Assembly (NCBI GenBank): GCA_004352715.1
Contig: SCFE01000009.1
Coordinates: 1,507,905 to 1,571,904 of the forward strand
DNA length: 64,000 nt
Direction of reading: 5' to 3'
Origin: Hofstenia miamia
Taxonomy: Eukaryota; Xenacoelomorpha; Acoela
Positions 51,151 to 63,372 of the stretch are shown in pieces. The notes beneath the pieces were generated by a model that saw only the letters and a list, made by a program, of their open reading frames with translations, was not told the origin of the DNA and searched no databases. Position 1 is the stretch's first letter. Every line of letters starts with the position of its first letter. Both the position numbers and the translations under genes were made by a program.

Positions 51151-54100
51151 TACATTTACTTGTCTTTTCGAATACATAAGCAACCTTATATTTAATATTT
51201 GTTGTTAAATTTGCTGCAAACTTTTAAATTTATTTACTGAAAATATCATAATAAAAAAGGAAAATTGAGTCAGAAGAGTGTAATTAACTAACTAAATAGC
51301 AAAATAATCTGAGTTCAATGAATACATTAGTTTCAATCTGATTGACCATCCAAGCTAGGATCTTTGTGAACTGGAATTGAACAGCTCTATAACACTGCAT
51401 GCGATATAATTTTATACAAGTCTTGCATACGTAATTATATTTATAAATATAAACAATATACATCATCTATTAAATCAGAATACCAATTGACATTGACCAG
51501 TCACCTGACAATTAGAAAGTTTATTGCCTCTTTGTTGTGAAAAAATTTTGAATAAAAGAAGTTGGTTTCCATCAACACGGAAAGTAATATTTGCCAGAAG
51601 GCAGCGATGCGTTTATGTTTCTCTAGTTTGATTGTTTATAATTGTAGACAAGGCCACAAAACGTGAAAAGGTTCTTTCCCTTTGCAGAGTATAGAATTCA
51701 ATTTTAACAAATTCTCGCTCATTATTCTTTCAAGCGACTTTTACACTCTCGTTTTCCATTAATTAGAGCGAAAATCTACGGCGATCTGACAACAAAGGGA
51801 ATTTAGGTCATTATTGAGAAAATATGCAAAAGACTTTGAGGTTAATTTCAAGAAGGTTCAGTCAATGGCGAACGTCTGAAAATTTCCAGATTCCCAATGG
51901 ATGAAGATCAAGGCAATGATTGTCACATAAGCATATCCACATTTATTACATTTACAACTTTCATTAGAATTGCTAAGCATATTGATTTCTATGAAAAATG
52001 TTGCTAATCTTACTCTAACAAAGGAAATAAATTTTCGCATTTCAACGGTGAAGTTAATCTTGTTAACCATATTTGCCACAAGAAAATTTTGTCTATTGTA
52101 CTCACACAAGGAGGGGAGTTTGATTGAGGAACTCTCTAATACAAATTTTTTCACTAAATATTTTCTTAATGAAACTTTGTTCCTTACTAAACCAATTCTC
52201 CTTTACAAAATTAGACCATTAAGTCGATAATGATATTAGAGGTAGTGACATAGGGGTAATTTTTTGAAGTTTTGGAATTTTACTTAGGCTTAAACTGCCT
52301 ATGACCTTGAGAAAGGCCTAACTGTTTTTCCAAATCTTCAAAAATATGAAATTTGGAAATCCTGAGATTTGGCTACAACTATTGGTGAATGTGTTGGATT
52401 ATTACAAGAGAACGAGTGGGTGAAGTTACATAAATTTTATACGAAAACTTTTCAAAATATCAAAGTAAATGTCATTAAGCACAGACATATATGGATTTTC
52501 AGAAGGCTAAAACTTAAACAAATTTGCAGTTTATGGTAAGATAAGTAGGGTTAAATTGGGGATAGATTTACCAATTAATATTAATCAATCACAATTTCAA
52601 GATGATACATTTCATCGAATATCATTGTTCATTTAATTAATTTGTATTGCTTTTATAGTTTACCGCGCTTTTTTCTGTATTATATAAAAACTATGCTAAA
52701 TCAAATTTCAAGGATTGATTTTTTTCGGTGAAAAAGTACATCTTGGTACGCAAAAATATGCACTATATGCTTAATGCTTTTAAAATAAGTCAAAATTACC
52801 TTTTGAATCATCTGATGGTTTATGCGGAGAACTATCTTGCAATCGATCAAGGGCTCACATGGCTGCACAAAAGTTCATTTATAAGATTTTTGCCCATGTA
52901 ACAATCGGTATGAGATTTTGAATGTACTATGTTCCTTACATTTAATTTTTTTCGTAAAACGTGTACTAACATATAGATACACGACTATGTTCGTGTATTC
53001 GTTCCATTATCATCCACAGAAAACTGTTACAATTTGGTACCAGGCGTTCAAAATCAAGAGGTATTATTACAAAATTTAGATCTTGCATGTTGATCAAAAT
53101 CACTGTGTTACAAATTTGAATAAACTTTAGTGAAACTATTAACCTTAACAAAATAATTCAACTAAATCAAAAATAGGCTGAATTTCAAGTGTAAGTCATG
53201 TTCGTCCTCAGTTTCTTATGTTATGATAATGAGTGACTTCAACATTTCCAAAGCAAAATTAGGAGAGTTCGCGTAACATACCTAGCCAATCTAAAAGTGC
53301 GCATACAAATGCAAGATTTACTTCAATTCTATTCTTAACAAGCATGTTAAAGGGAAAGTTATTGCAAAAAAACTGTCTTGTAACTAAAGCTATTTCCACT
53401 AGGTATTTTTCAAAATCTGTGATCACATTAACAAAAAATTTTTAAACGACTATAACTCACGAACTCATGAAGATAATTAAAATCTAAAACTACCACAACA
53501 TAGAGGATTTTCTCCTCTTTCTTTTTGGTCTTAAATTCACGATCTAGCTCTGCCACGTCCAGGCACACAGATTGTACTAAAAAACAAAATATTTCAGGGT
53601 AGTTGCTGCTCCCAATCGGAATTGACCGCCTCATCATCTGAACACTAGGCATGGACATAATTTGAATATTTTTACAAAAATCGGTGTGAAAAAAACTCAT
53701 TAAATAAACTCTTATTGGCATCTAATTCAGGCATAAGCACATGTTTTAGCACACATATTCATCATTGCATGAGCGGACCCTGTCTCTTAAATGTGTCCAT
53801 GTAAAAACCTTTCAATATCTCTTAACAAAATGTGGACAAATCGATTTGTTAGGAAAACGTAGCACTAGGAGAAATAAGGTTAAATAACTTTAGCTTAGAA
53901 TAATCTAATAATAAGATTTTGGTGGAACCGTGTCGGACTTGTTTCATTGGACAACACAAACATCTGTAGACATCGTATAAAAGTAAAACAAGTGGCAACT
54001 CCAAAAATAAGAAATTTTTTGTGTAGGCAACGCCATACTGCTGTTAATAAAAACAACATAAACTGTATCTATTCGGTATTAATATAACTTTTCATTAATA

Positions 54101-56216
54101 TATTAAATTGTCTATAAACTATTAGAATAATCAATTGTGCAATTATACGTTTTTATGCAATTCAGTGGTGATTTGCAATCCATATAAGTAATCGAAAATT
54201 CAAAATATTTCGTCTCACTTTTTAAGAGTTATTAGATTTATGAAGTAATATTTATTTTATCCGATTCATTTCGAAGATAACTGCCGACAGAATGCCGCCC
54301 ACATCTTAATGTATTAAAATTGTTTGCCTCTTTCAAGCAAATATCTCTCTACTTTGGAGGAATATTGAATAATATTTTATTTCTAATGTTTCTATAAATT
54401 ATTCCATTTGATAAGTTTTTGATTGTTGACGAAATGATCAATGTCTAAAACAAAGCAAAGCTAAAAACGAGCAAGATATTTGAAAATACGATTGACAATT
54501 ACTGAGACCACCCCAATTATTACATCTTCAATAACAAAAACTGTATCACAATAAAAACTGAATTTTATACCTAGTTTATCAATATATCTTAGGAGGTTAT
54601 CTAAATTCAAAAATTTTTACACATTACCATCATACTAAAGAAGATCAATAGAAAATTATATTTGATCAAGAACATCCAACATTTAGAGAGGCAAAAGATG
54701 CATTGATAGAAGGAACAACAAATTGTAAATAATTTATTCGGTACCAAAGTATGTTGTCCATGAATTTAGATGAATATGTTGGACGTAGTTGGATGGAAAT
54801 ATGCTTACCCGACATTTTGTAAGCTGAAGAGGATGGTCACGCATCGAAATATATAATAAACACTGTCGCCATTTAAAAGCAAGAACGAAGATCATAATAG
54901 ATTTTTTAATTATAGTACAAAGTGTCCCGAAAAAAATACAGTTTTAGGTGGAACTAAATATCAGTTATATTTGACAAACTTTGTAAAAGTGTCTACCTCC
55001 TGAATAAAATCATAAATATGACAAGATTTTTCGTCATTATTTTGAATTTATCCATATTGGCGGAAACCAATTAAATATGTTCTTCACTGACTTAAATTTT
55101 GCATTTCAATACATTTAAAAAATTTTCAAGTAAACTTTTTTAAAGATATTAATAGACTGTAAAAATAAGCTTTTTTGAAATCCATTAATTTACTCTATAC
55201 ATCTTCAAAGTCATCCTATAATCTTTTTCAATATATTTATAGTATATAAAACACATGCCCTATATGCATGAAGTAAAATACGTATTTAAAAATACAAAGG
55301 GACGCCTTTCTTAACGAAGGCAATTATATTAATATGCGCTTTAAAGTTTTCACAAATTTAATTATGAAATTCTTTGTATGCCATAATGACGTGATCTTTT
55401 ACTTCGGAATTTTAGCCTTTCATTATGTTCGCACGATTGCCTATAATTCATTTTTAACTTAATAGTAACCGAAATTTGAGTAGTTAAAAATAAGTAATTT
55501 TTTCTTAAAAAAATAAGTAATTAATACTTAGCAAAGAATAATAAATATATTAAAATTACAATGGATACTTATATCCTTCTGAACTTATACATATGTATGT
55601 GTTTTTCAATACTGATAGGCATGTATATTTTTGATAATTACTAATATGTGATGCTTAGATAAAATTAATTGAAAATTATTTATGAAATTTTGAAAAATAT
55701 TTTTAGATTTGATGGTTCTTCTAATGGAGAGTCACTGAGATAACGTAAAGGAAGCAACATTTATTCTGTAGATAATAAATATCCATCTCTTATTTCACAA
55801 AAAGTTTTTTCATGAACTAATATAAAAATAGAGTTCGACTATGAGCTTAACTTTCAATATTTTGCTTAAGCTATTTTTAAATCTTATTGACGAAAAAAAT
55901 GTAGATCTAAGAATGGTTAATTTAAAAGTTAAATAATTTTGATTAAATGATTCTTAGAATTAAATGCTGTGTTTGCTATGTAAATCTTTTTGCCTTTGAG
56001 ACGATCAATAATATACTCGTAATGCAAATATGGAGATACTCACCACAAATAGGAAAGAATTGTTTTGTTATAAAGTAGGTTGGATTAATGGGGCCTAGTT
56101 CTTTCAGTCGTTTTGAATGCTCAACATTATAATACAAAACTCAACCCAATGAAATTGATAACTTTACTAGCACTAACTGTGCGTTGTAAAGTAGATTAGC
56201 TTATAAATTAATGTCT

Positions 56217-56251
<35 letters not shown>

Positions 56252-58959
56252 TTATGAATTTAACTGTTCATGCAGTACAAATAGAGAAACCTAGTTTGTA
56301 AACAATATAAAGTGCATGTATTCTCAATATCTCTGATGAGCAGTAGCTTGTTCTCTGAGGACATTTGTCAATGTCCTCCCTTCAGATATTCCATTATAAT
56401 ATTCGTTAAAAAAATTTAAAATCTAAAGCCTAGAGGTAAACATGCATTTTATGATTCTATTTTTTCAATATTTTACAATTTCTGGAGCGCTTTTGTGTTT
56501 ACCACATCATTGATCGCTCAACTGGTTTACAACCCTCATCCTCATGACCACTCAGAAAAGGCTGTCGACACACTTATTGATCATTTCATGTTTAGTTTTC
56601 ATAGTTTTTCAAGCGAATACAACATCAAATACAATTTTAAGCTTTCAATAGTTTTCTTAATGATTATAGAAATTACTAAAATGACATTTTTCTTCAATGA
56701 TATTACACAGATTTCAAAACACTGGATCAAATTTTGAAAATATATAATGGGTTGACCAGTAACACAAAACCATGCTACCTTTTTGATATGAAAAAATTAT
56801 TAATAAGACTTCAATAATATATCTAATGCAATTTTACGGAACAAGATATATATAAGTTATCAAAATGGCTTTCTATATACCCTAAATTTGCCAATGCGCC
56901 TAATTGTTTAATAATCCACGGAGCTCAAGATAATGAATTTTAGCACATTTGAGAAATTTTTCCGCATATTTTACGAAGTAGTTGCAGAACAACCGCATAG
57001 ACTTAATTTGATATAGCCCTATTAAATAAGTAGTCTATGTCGCTATTTAGTTGCATCTTAATAGTAATCAAAAAATTATAAACTTGGGAAATTCGACTTA
57101 GGGCTATTTATTCTAAATTGAGTTTCACCCTTGTTATGTAAAGATAACAGATTTATAACATTTAAAAATTTTAAAAAAATAAATATAACCGCAACATAGA
57201 TAACGAAAAGAACAATAGCAGTATAAGAAAAAATATTGGTAGCTAAAAATCAAGTCCAATAAAATATAATTGAGAGTGTCAAAGAATTTCAATTAATATT
57301 TAATTTTATTGGTAGAACCAATCAATATTTACTGTATACTTTGGAAAATCAATTGCTTTGAATAAATTTAGGTGAAACCGAATTATTTCCGGTTTTTTCT
57401 TATGGGAGGAATTTCTGGCTGGTCTTGATAATTGAGTATGTCTCTAATGGGCGATGTTCCATTCATAAAAGAATCGCCTGCATTAAGGAAAATTAGAAGA
57501 AATGCTAAGTTTAAACTTACTTAATTCACTTTCTTAAAAGTTCATCTTGATGCTTGTTATAATATACAATAATAAATTTGTTATAAAAATTACAAGTAAC
57601 TTATGATTTCTATTGTAAGAAATTTTTGTGAAAGATAAGCTTTTTGTGATATAATATTCAAGCCTTTGAGAGCAAAAAATTTTTTACAGTGGAAACAGTA
57701 AGGAAGCATACGTGCAACTCGCATTGGATGTAGGCTTGAAATAAAACTAAAATATTGATTTCTGAAAGCCATGTTTGAAAATTGGCAAATTATGAACTTT
57801 TGAAGAGCGCATTGAAATTTCTAGAGATGTGAAAATATTTTTGGAAAGTTTAGGTGCTTGAAATTATTTTAACTTGTATATAATAATAATAAATGTATAT
57901 TATGTATACTCTGCTGAAATATAATCTTTTGTCTTTCAGAGGATCAAATATGACAAAAAAACTAAAAGTAAAACTAACTTGTACTATCATAGGCACAAAA
58001 GTACATATATGTCTGCAGGCTCCTCTTAAATGTTGATAAATAGGAAGGGAGTTCAATAATATAGGACCAAAACAGCTAAAACCCGTTTAGAATTTTCAGT
58101 ACGAAACAATGCTTGACTCATTCTCATATAGATAATATTCTTAGATGTTTATCTATTATTCGAAATAATATTTATGTAAATAGTGTTAAAATGCAATCTA
58201 GTTGGTTTGAAGGGATTTTCTCCTGAGTGCAATGCAATTTTACTCCTTATTAAATAACTTAATGAAATCACAAATTAGATTTCATGCATTGATTTTAAAT
58301 CGATTAATTTAAATTTGACAACTTCGCTCAAGTAGTTCTTGCTTGGTAACATAAAAATATCACTTAGTTTCATATGGTAAAGGAAGTCTTTAAGAATAAG
58401 AAATTTTTTCTGGCATTATAATAATTTGTGAGTTGTCTTATTACAAAATATTCCCTGAGTATAACATGCGCGTTCATTAGCTGTATGAGGTCTTTGTCTA
58501 AAGCAGGTTTAAAAGTGAACGTTTAATGAAATTTTGTTTGATAATTTTGAAGATTTCTTTGTATTTCGATTTATTATATACAGTGCTTTAACATTCCCGT
58601 CTCAAAGGTGTCAATAAATATGTTTTATGAAAAATTGTCGTGAATTCAAAATTCATATGTAATTAATATTCGCAAAAGCATCTGACAGATTCACCAGCTC
58701 GAAATTTTCCATGCACACGATTCGACTCTTAATTCAATGAAATGTGCAAAGCAAATTAAAGTTAACATTAGAGAACTGACAAGCACAACTTGGAGGGAGA
58801 GATCTGTCAACCAATTTTTGATTGCGTTTGCTACATTCCATTAAGCAGAACTAGACTGATTTAAGGAATCTCTGAAAGATAATGCCAAGTAACTATCATT
58901 TTTATTGAAAATACAATATCACCAATGCAACTAACGGGAAGCAGTATGCATGTCCAAGA
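51151..58959. other. Intronic AT-rich stretch, no gene seen
   Basis: A TA microsatellite lies at 56219-56247. Several opposed open frames (51858-52230, 53428-53721, 56495-56737) match nothing I know. Confidence 0.6.
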
Positions 58960-59409
58960 GTGGAGGGCAGTCGCAAATTCTTTGTAGACATTAGTTTCTC
59001 AAACATTGACCCTGCAATCAGCTCAAACAGGTTTTCAAAATTCAACACAGTACGGCAGGAACTCACACCTGCTTTAACTTGGGCCTCAGTAGACCCGTAT
59101 GATTTTCGTAAAATAATCAGTGTTTTTAATAACAGGAACCCGACGTCCCTAAAAATAAAAGGTATATTTAAAAACAACAAAATCACTATAAATTCAACGC
59201 ATGCAAAAGATTTTTTATTGCATGTGTCACAACTAATTGAAATATACGTAGATATTATTTCAAATATTGTGTTTTTCATGTTTAAATACAAATTCCTACC
59301 CACTCTTCAGTCCACTGTAAATTTATTTTTAGAAAGGCCAAATCTACAGTCCGCAAAAATTTTTTGTTTTATCCAGCGCATAAGACACGTGACCCCGGTC
59401 AGCAGATAG
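58960..59409 (+). other. Open frame of 149 codons, unassigned
   Basis: This is the longest open frame in the window not explained by a recognised element or simple sequence. It is locally less AT-biased and has a plausible start and stop. The segment DPYDFRKIISVFNNRNP faintly recalls the region between endonuclease and reverse transcriptase in LINEs, but that is weak. The opposite strand is also open for 133 codons (58902-59303), so the coding strand is uncertain. I see no flanking splice signals that would make it a host exon. Confidence 0.25.
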
Positions 59410-62092
59410 ACCGCGCAGAGCATTCTAGCCCGCTTTCACCTCTGTTTAGATCACAATATAGGTATATAGATATATTTGTTATTAGGCTTACACAAAGTGT
59501 CTAAGATTCATAAACAGGCCACCTAAGCAGTGGTAAGAATTAGGCTAAACTTCATTGGTGTATTCGTGTTTTGCCTCACCTATAATATTCATAGTTCAAT
59601 TTACCAGTTCTGCGCCATATACTAACTTTATGACATATTCTATTTTGTTAACAATTTTTGAAATATAGAAAAATGCTAATCTGTTTTATCAATCATCGGG
59701 ATCTGTTCTTATATTCCTATTATTTACAAAACATCACTGTATCTGATGGTTGTTTGTGAATCTAACTCACTATTTCTCGGGTTTTTCATAAGTGTCTGGA
59801 ATGTTAAATGAAAATGTATTACAAAAAATTGTCTATGAACAAAATGTCGAGGAAAGATTTATGTGTGTCAAAATCACTTTTCTACAACTCGCCAAAAGAG
59901 TATTCTGAAATCAATTTAGACGATTATTAAGTAAACAATGTCAACCTACAAAGGAAATCTGCGAAAAATATGGAATAACTGATTAAAATGAAATAAATCT
60001 TGACACATTCATACATTTTGCTGAATTTATATTCCAGTCTTCACCGAAGAGTCTCCATTAACAGTCAAGTCAAATTAAGAATTTTTTAATCTTGCAGGCA
60101 AAAGATAAATTGTATTTTGGCATAAACACAATATAAAATTGTTACAGCTGCGTCTCTACAATGTTGTTTGCAGAGAGAATTAGCCATATGTCAACGCTTT
60201 TTAATCAATTCGGGACAATTCGGGAGTGTAATAATTTAACTAAAATTCAAAAATATGCAATATAAAAATTTTTGACGCGTTCATATTTGAAAAGAGTGTG
60301 GGAAAATATTATAATACTAAAAAAGCTATAATAGGTCAAATTCACCTTTAAGCATTTTTTATTTGGATCATTATTCATTCAGCAAAAAACACTAGCAGGT
60401 ACATATACTTCCAATTATGTTGATAATCTCATTGAATATGTTTTTTGTTGAAGTATTGTCTCTATTATATAGTTTTCGCATTTGAGATATCATAGGTTAA
60501 TGTATACTCAAAGAGTAATCGCTGGTCTATTTTTAAAAATCGAAAACATAGGTTTCAAATATGCGCTAAACTATAAAAATTTGTAGTTATAAACAAAATA
60601 GGCTAATCATTTGTAGCCAAAATGTAGTTTGCCTTTGTTTCTCCTTAAAAATAGGTCAGCGATTTTAAGTATATACAAAAAATTTAGTCTAAATGGCGCC
60701 ACTGAAATTCGTTATTTCATACTAAGCTTCCAAATAGGAGACAGAAGGGAGAGCGCATTTAATTTAAACCAAATGATAATAATAGGTATAAGGTTGTATA
60801 AAAAACTAAGGTATTTGAATAGTTTTATTGGATGAAGTTGAATGAAATACAAAGAAAAAAAAACTTATTTTCTTCTCCCGAACTCTTTGAGTTTGGTGCT
60901 ATAATATGAGGCCATTGACTTAAATTGTATGAATTTAATAATGACAACTATTTTATAAAGTCTATGCTTAACTATGACTAAAATTTCTATAGACCAAGAA
61001 AATATTTTTTCAAACTGAGAACTGATCATTGTGATATAAAACAATGGTGTCCCAAAGAATTTTCGAAGACGCCAACTTAGGTATGGGCGTCCTATTGACT
61101 AATACTTTTTCATAGAATGAAAAAGCAGAGTGACCTACTCTTACAGTCAAAGAAATTCCTATTGCATTTGAATTTAAATAATTCAATGCGCATTTGAAAG
61201 GAAAATATACTAAGAATGATCTATTCTAAGAAAATTGTTCCTAGTATTTTTATTTGTAGTGCCCCTAATTTTAAGGCACCCGCAGCGGTGCAATTGACGC
61301 TCCGCCCTTCTAATGACTACGTCATCTGCTATGATCTAGAAGATTTCTTGTCTAAAACCTTAATATCAGAAAAATGAACATGTTTTATATTTTCCAGTTA
61401 AGCCTATGTCCAAATAATTCCAGTTTCCAATATTTTAATAAAGGTGAAGAAAAAATCTTGTAAATCAATCTAAAGAAAATTTGAAAAATTAAAAGATGTT
61501 TGAAAATTATCATATCTATGTTTATTCATATATAATTAATGTATGTAAAATTTTAAATCAATATTTTTACATAATTTCTTATCTTTAATTTTGTAAATAG
61601 GAAAATTTCGTTAAAGTATTGAATAGTTTTACTCAGATTGGAACAAAGCAATTTTATGTACTGTGTATGTGAGAAAATTAGTATTTCCAACGAAAATTGA
61701 AAGTAAAGAATTGCATATATTTAGAATAAAGTGTTTTGCTGCATACAAATATGAAATTCAAACTTAATAGAAATGATAACATACTATTTTAACTATTATA
61801 AAAAATATAGGTATTATTTGAATTTTAAATTTACAAAAATTGGATTCGTGGGTTTTGATATTTTTGCATAGTCAAATGGCAATAAATGTCAAAGTGTAGG
61901 TTGACATAGAAAAATTGCAGTAAGATTTCCTTGAAAACAAAATTTCTCCGGCTAAGAAAAATAGGTGTATACTAAGGAATGCTAACAAAACTTAAGCATT
62001 GCTCTATTTAGTAGTAACAAATTTTTAGGTTAATTGTAAAAGTAATTAGTATTTTAGAAAATATTATGTTCGTTATTAACAACAATCATATG

Positions 62093-62093
<1 letters not shown>
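59410..62093. other. Intronic AT-rich stretch, no gene seen
   Basis: A small GC-richer block at 61255-61340 (with cagcggtgcaattgacgctc) looks like a transposon end but has no partner that I can see. Confidence 0.55.
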
Positions 62094-62124
<31 letters not shown>

Positions 62125-62126
<2 letters not shown>

Positions 62127-62154
62127 TGTGGTGATCCCCACCCCCACGGCAAGC
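62125..62154. repeat. 30-bp block plus TA tract, copy 1 of 2
   Basis: ggtgtggtgatccccacccc then cacggcaagc, preceded by a TA tract. It recurs exactly at 62331-62360. A single N follows at 62155. Confidence 0.95.
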
Positions 62155-62155
62155 N

Positions 62156-62284
62156 GCATATATGCAATCATAGACATAAGACAGTTCCACAGCTGATGAA
62201 AAAGTTTCTGAAAGTTACTATGAAGAATACTTTTTTGAAAATGGCATAATAAATACTCAATATTTAACTATGGATATATCTATT
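62156..62284. repeat. 129-bp exact direct repeat, copy 1 of 2
   Basis: Begins gcatatatgcaatcatagac and ends tggatatatctatt. Identical to 62610-62738. It starts immediately after the N at 62155. Confidence 0.95.
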
Positions 62285-62295
62285 ATATATTAATA

Positions 62296-62330
<35 letters not shown>

Positions 62331-62332
<2 letters not shown>

Positions 62333-62360
62333 TGTGGTGATCCCCACCCCCACGGCAAGC
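62331..62360. repeat. 30-bp block plus TA tract, copy 2 of 2
   Basis: Exact copy of 62125-62154, again preceded by a TA tract. Confidence 0.95.
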
Positions 62361-62609
62361 TTGTAAAATGAACATGCATTTATTAATAATATTAATTATC
62401 TTAAAGCCGATTAAGGCGTGTACTGTAAAATCCGTATCGTAGGGGCTATTATGAATGAGGATAATTGCCATAGACACTGCAGTAATCAATGCCTCCTGAA
62501 AAGGTAGCAAATTGTAAGTTTTTGAAAAATTAAAATCATATCCAATCAAAATGCAGTTTTTATTTTTTAACTAGAGATTTAATTATGTGATATAATACAT
62601 AATTGTACT

Positions 62610-62738
62610 GCATATATGCAATCATAGACATAAGACAGTTCCACAGCTGATGAAAAAGTTTCTGAAAGTTACTATGAAGAATACTTTTTTGAAAATGGCA
62701 TAATAAATACTCAATATTTAACTATGGATATATCTATT
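62610..62738. repeat. 129-bp exact direct repeat, copy 2 of 2
   Basis: Exact copy of 62156-62284. It ends immediately before the N at 62739. Confidence 0.95.
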
Positions 62739-62971
62739 NCTCGAATTTGTGATTTTATTACAGGGAATTAATTACATGTATCAACTGTGTATAAGTTATA
62801 TTTTAATAATTATTTAAATATTTGAAAAAGCATGCATTCTATTACAAAAATTGCACATTGAAATTTTTACAATTTTTTTTGTTATTTTTTTATTTGCAAT
62901 AAGGGAGCGAAGACAATTTTTTCAATATACCGAAAGGGTGTAAATTCCTGCCATATAAGTATACAGATTGA

Positions 62972-62973
<2 letters not shown>

Positions 62974-63008
<35 letters not shown>
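62974..63008. repeat. TA microsatellite just inside complexin intron 1
   Basis: Direct reading; about 150 bp downstream of the exon 1 donor on the gene strand. Confidence 0.95.
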
Positions 63009-63011
<3 letters not shown>

Positions 63012-63157
63012 GTTTATGGAAGTGATTAAGCCAATTACTTGATAGAGTGATTTACATTTACAATCCAAAATATATTTGAAATTAAAGAACTGACAAATGA
63101 AATAACTTAATTCTCAAAGTTACGATAGTTAAATAATATGAAAGCTTTACTACTTAC

Positions 63158-63188
63158 TTCCCACCATACTCTTCACAACAAAGTTCAT
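63158..63188 (-). CDS. cpx: Complexin, first coding exon (start codon to phase-1 donor)
   Basis: Complexin is a small cytosolic presynaptic protein that binds the assembled SNARE bundle and controls vesicle fusion. This 31-nt exon encodes MNFVVKSMVG plus the first base of the next codon, which matches the short amphipathic N-terminus of complexins (for example MAF/MEF starts followed by K-x-M-V-G). The ATG is at 63188-63186 with A at -3. An in-frame TAA four codons upstream (63203-63201) makes this the start. The donor is gtaagt, read at 63157-63152 on the minus strand. The split codon A|AC gives Asn when joined to the exon at 3200, continuing as NQLKDLTGGG, as expected for the family. The exon is too short to stand alone; the evidence is the match to exon 2 in phase, strand and protein family. 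There is no competing reading. Confidence 0.85.
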
Positions 63189-63372
63189 CTTTCTCACAAG
63201 TTAATGAGTGAGGCAATCGTTGCTGGGTTGATAGAATGAACGAGCCGAATTCTACTGATGAAATACCGTCGCGTTGTAATTGGTCAGCGCAAAACAAGTG
63301 TTGTTCCAAAGGGTTAATTAGATAGGGATAAAAATAAAAAGAGAAAAGAATTCTCCTGTCAGTTTCTCATGG
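63189..63372 (-). promoter_or_regulatory. Complexin 5' UTR and possible core promoter or UTR exon
   Basis: Upstream of the ATG the sequence becomes locally richer in C, G and CpG (63240-63300) and has a CCAAT box on the gene strand near 63279-63283. A possible splice acceptor (ttctattcggcag) ends at 63373, so this may be a UTR exon joined to a more distant promoter rather than the promoter itself. There is a short upstream ATG-initiated frame of three codons near 63370. No TATA box is convincing because the whole region is AT-rich. Confidence 0.4.

Larger units (their letters stand above)
3201..63157 (-). other. Complexin intron 1, 59,957 bp
   Basis: The intron is defined by the gtaagt donor at 63157 and the tatttag acceptor at 3201, with coding phase 1 on both sides. 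It holds all the mobile elements listed here and no other host exon that I can recognise. Parts not covered by separate entries are AT-rich sequence with short chance open frames. Confidence 0.85.
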
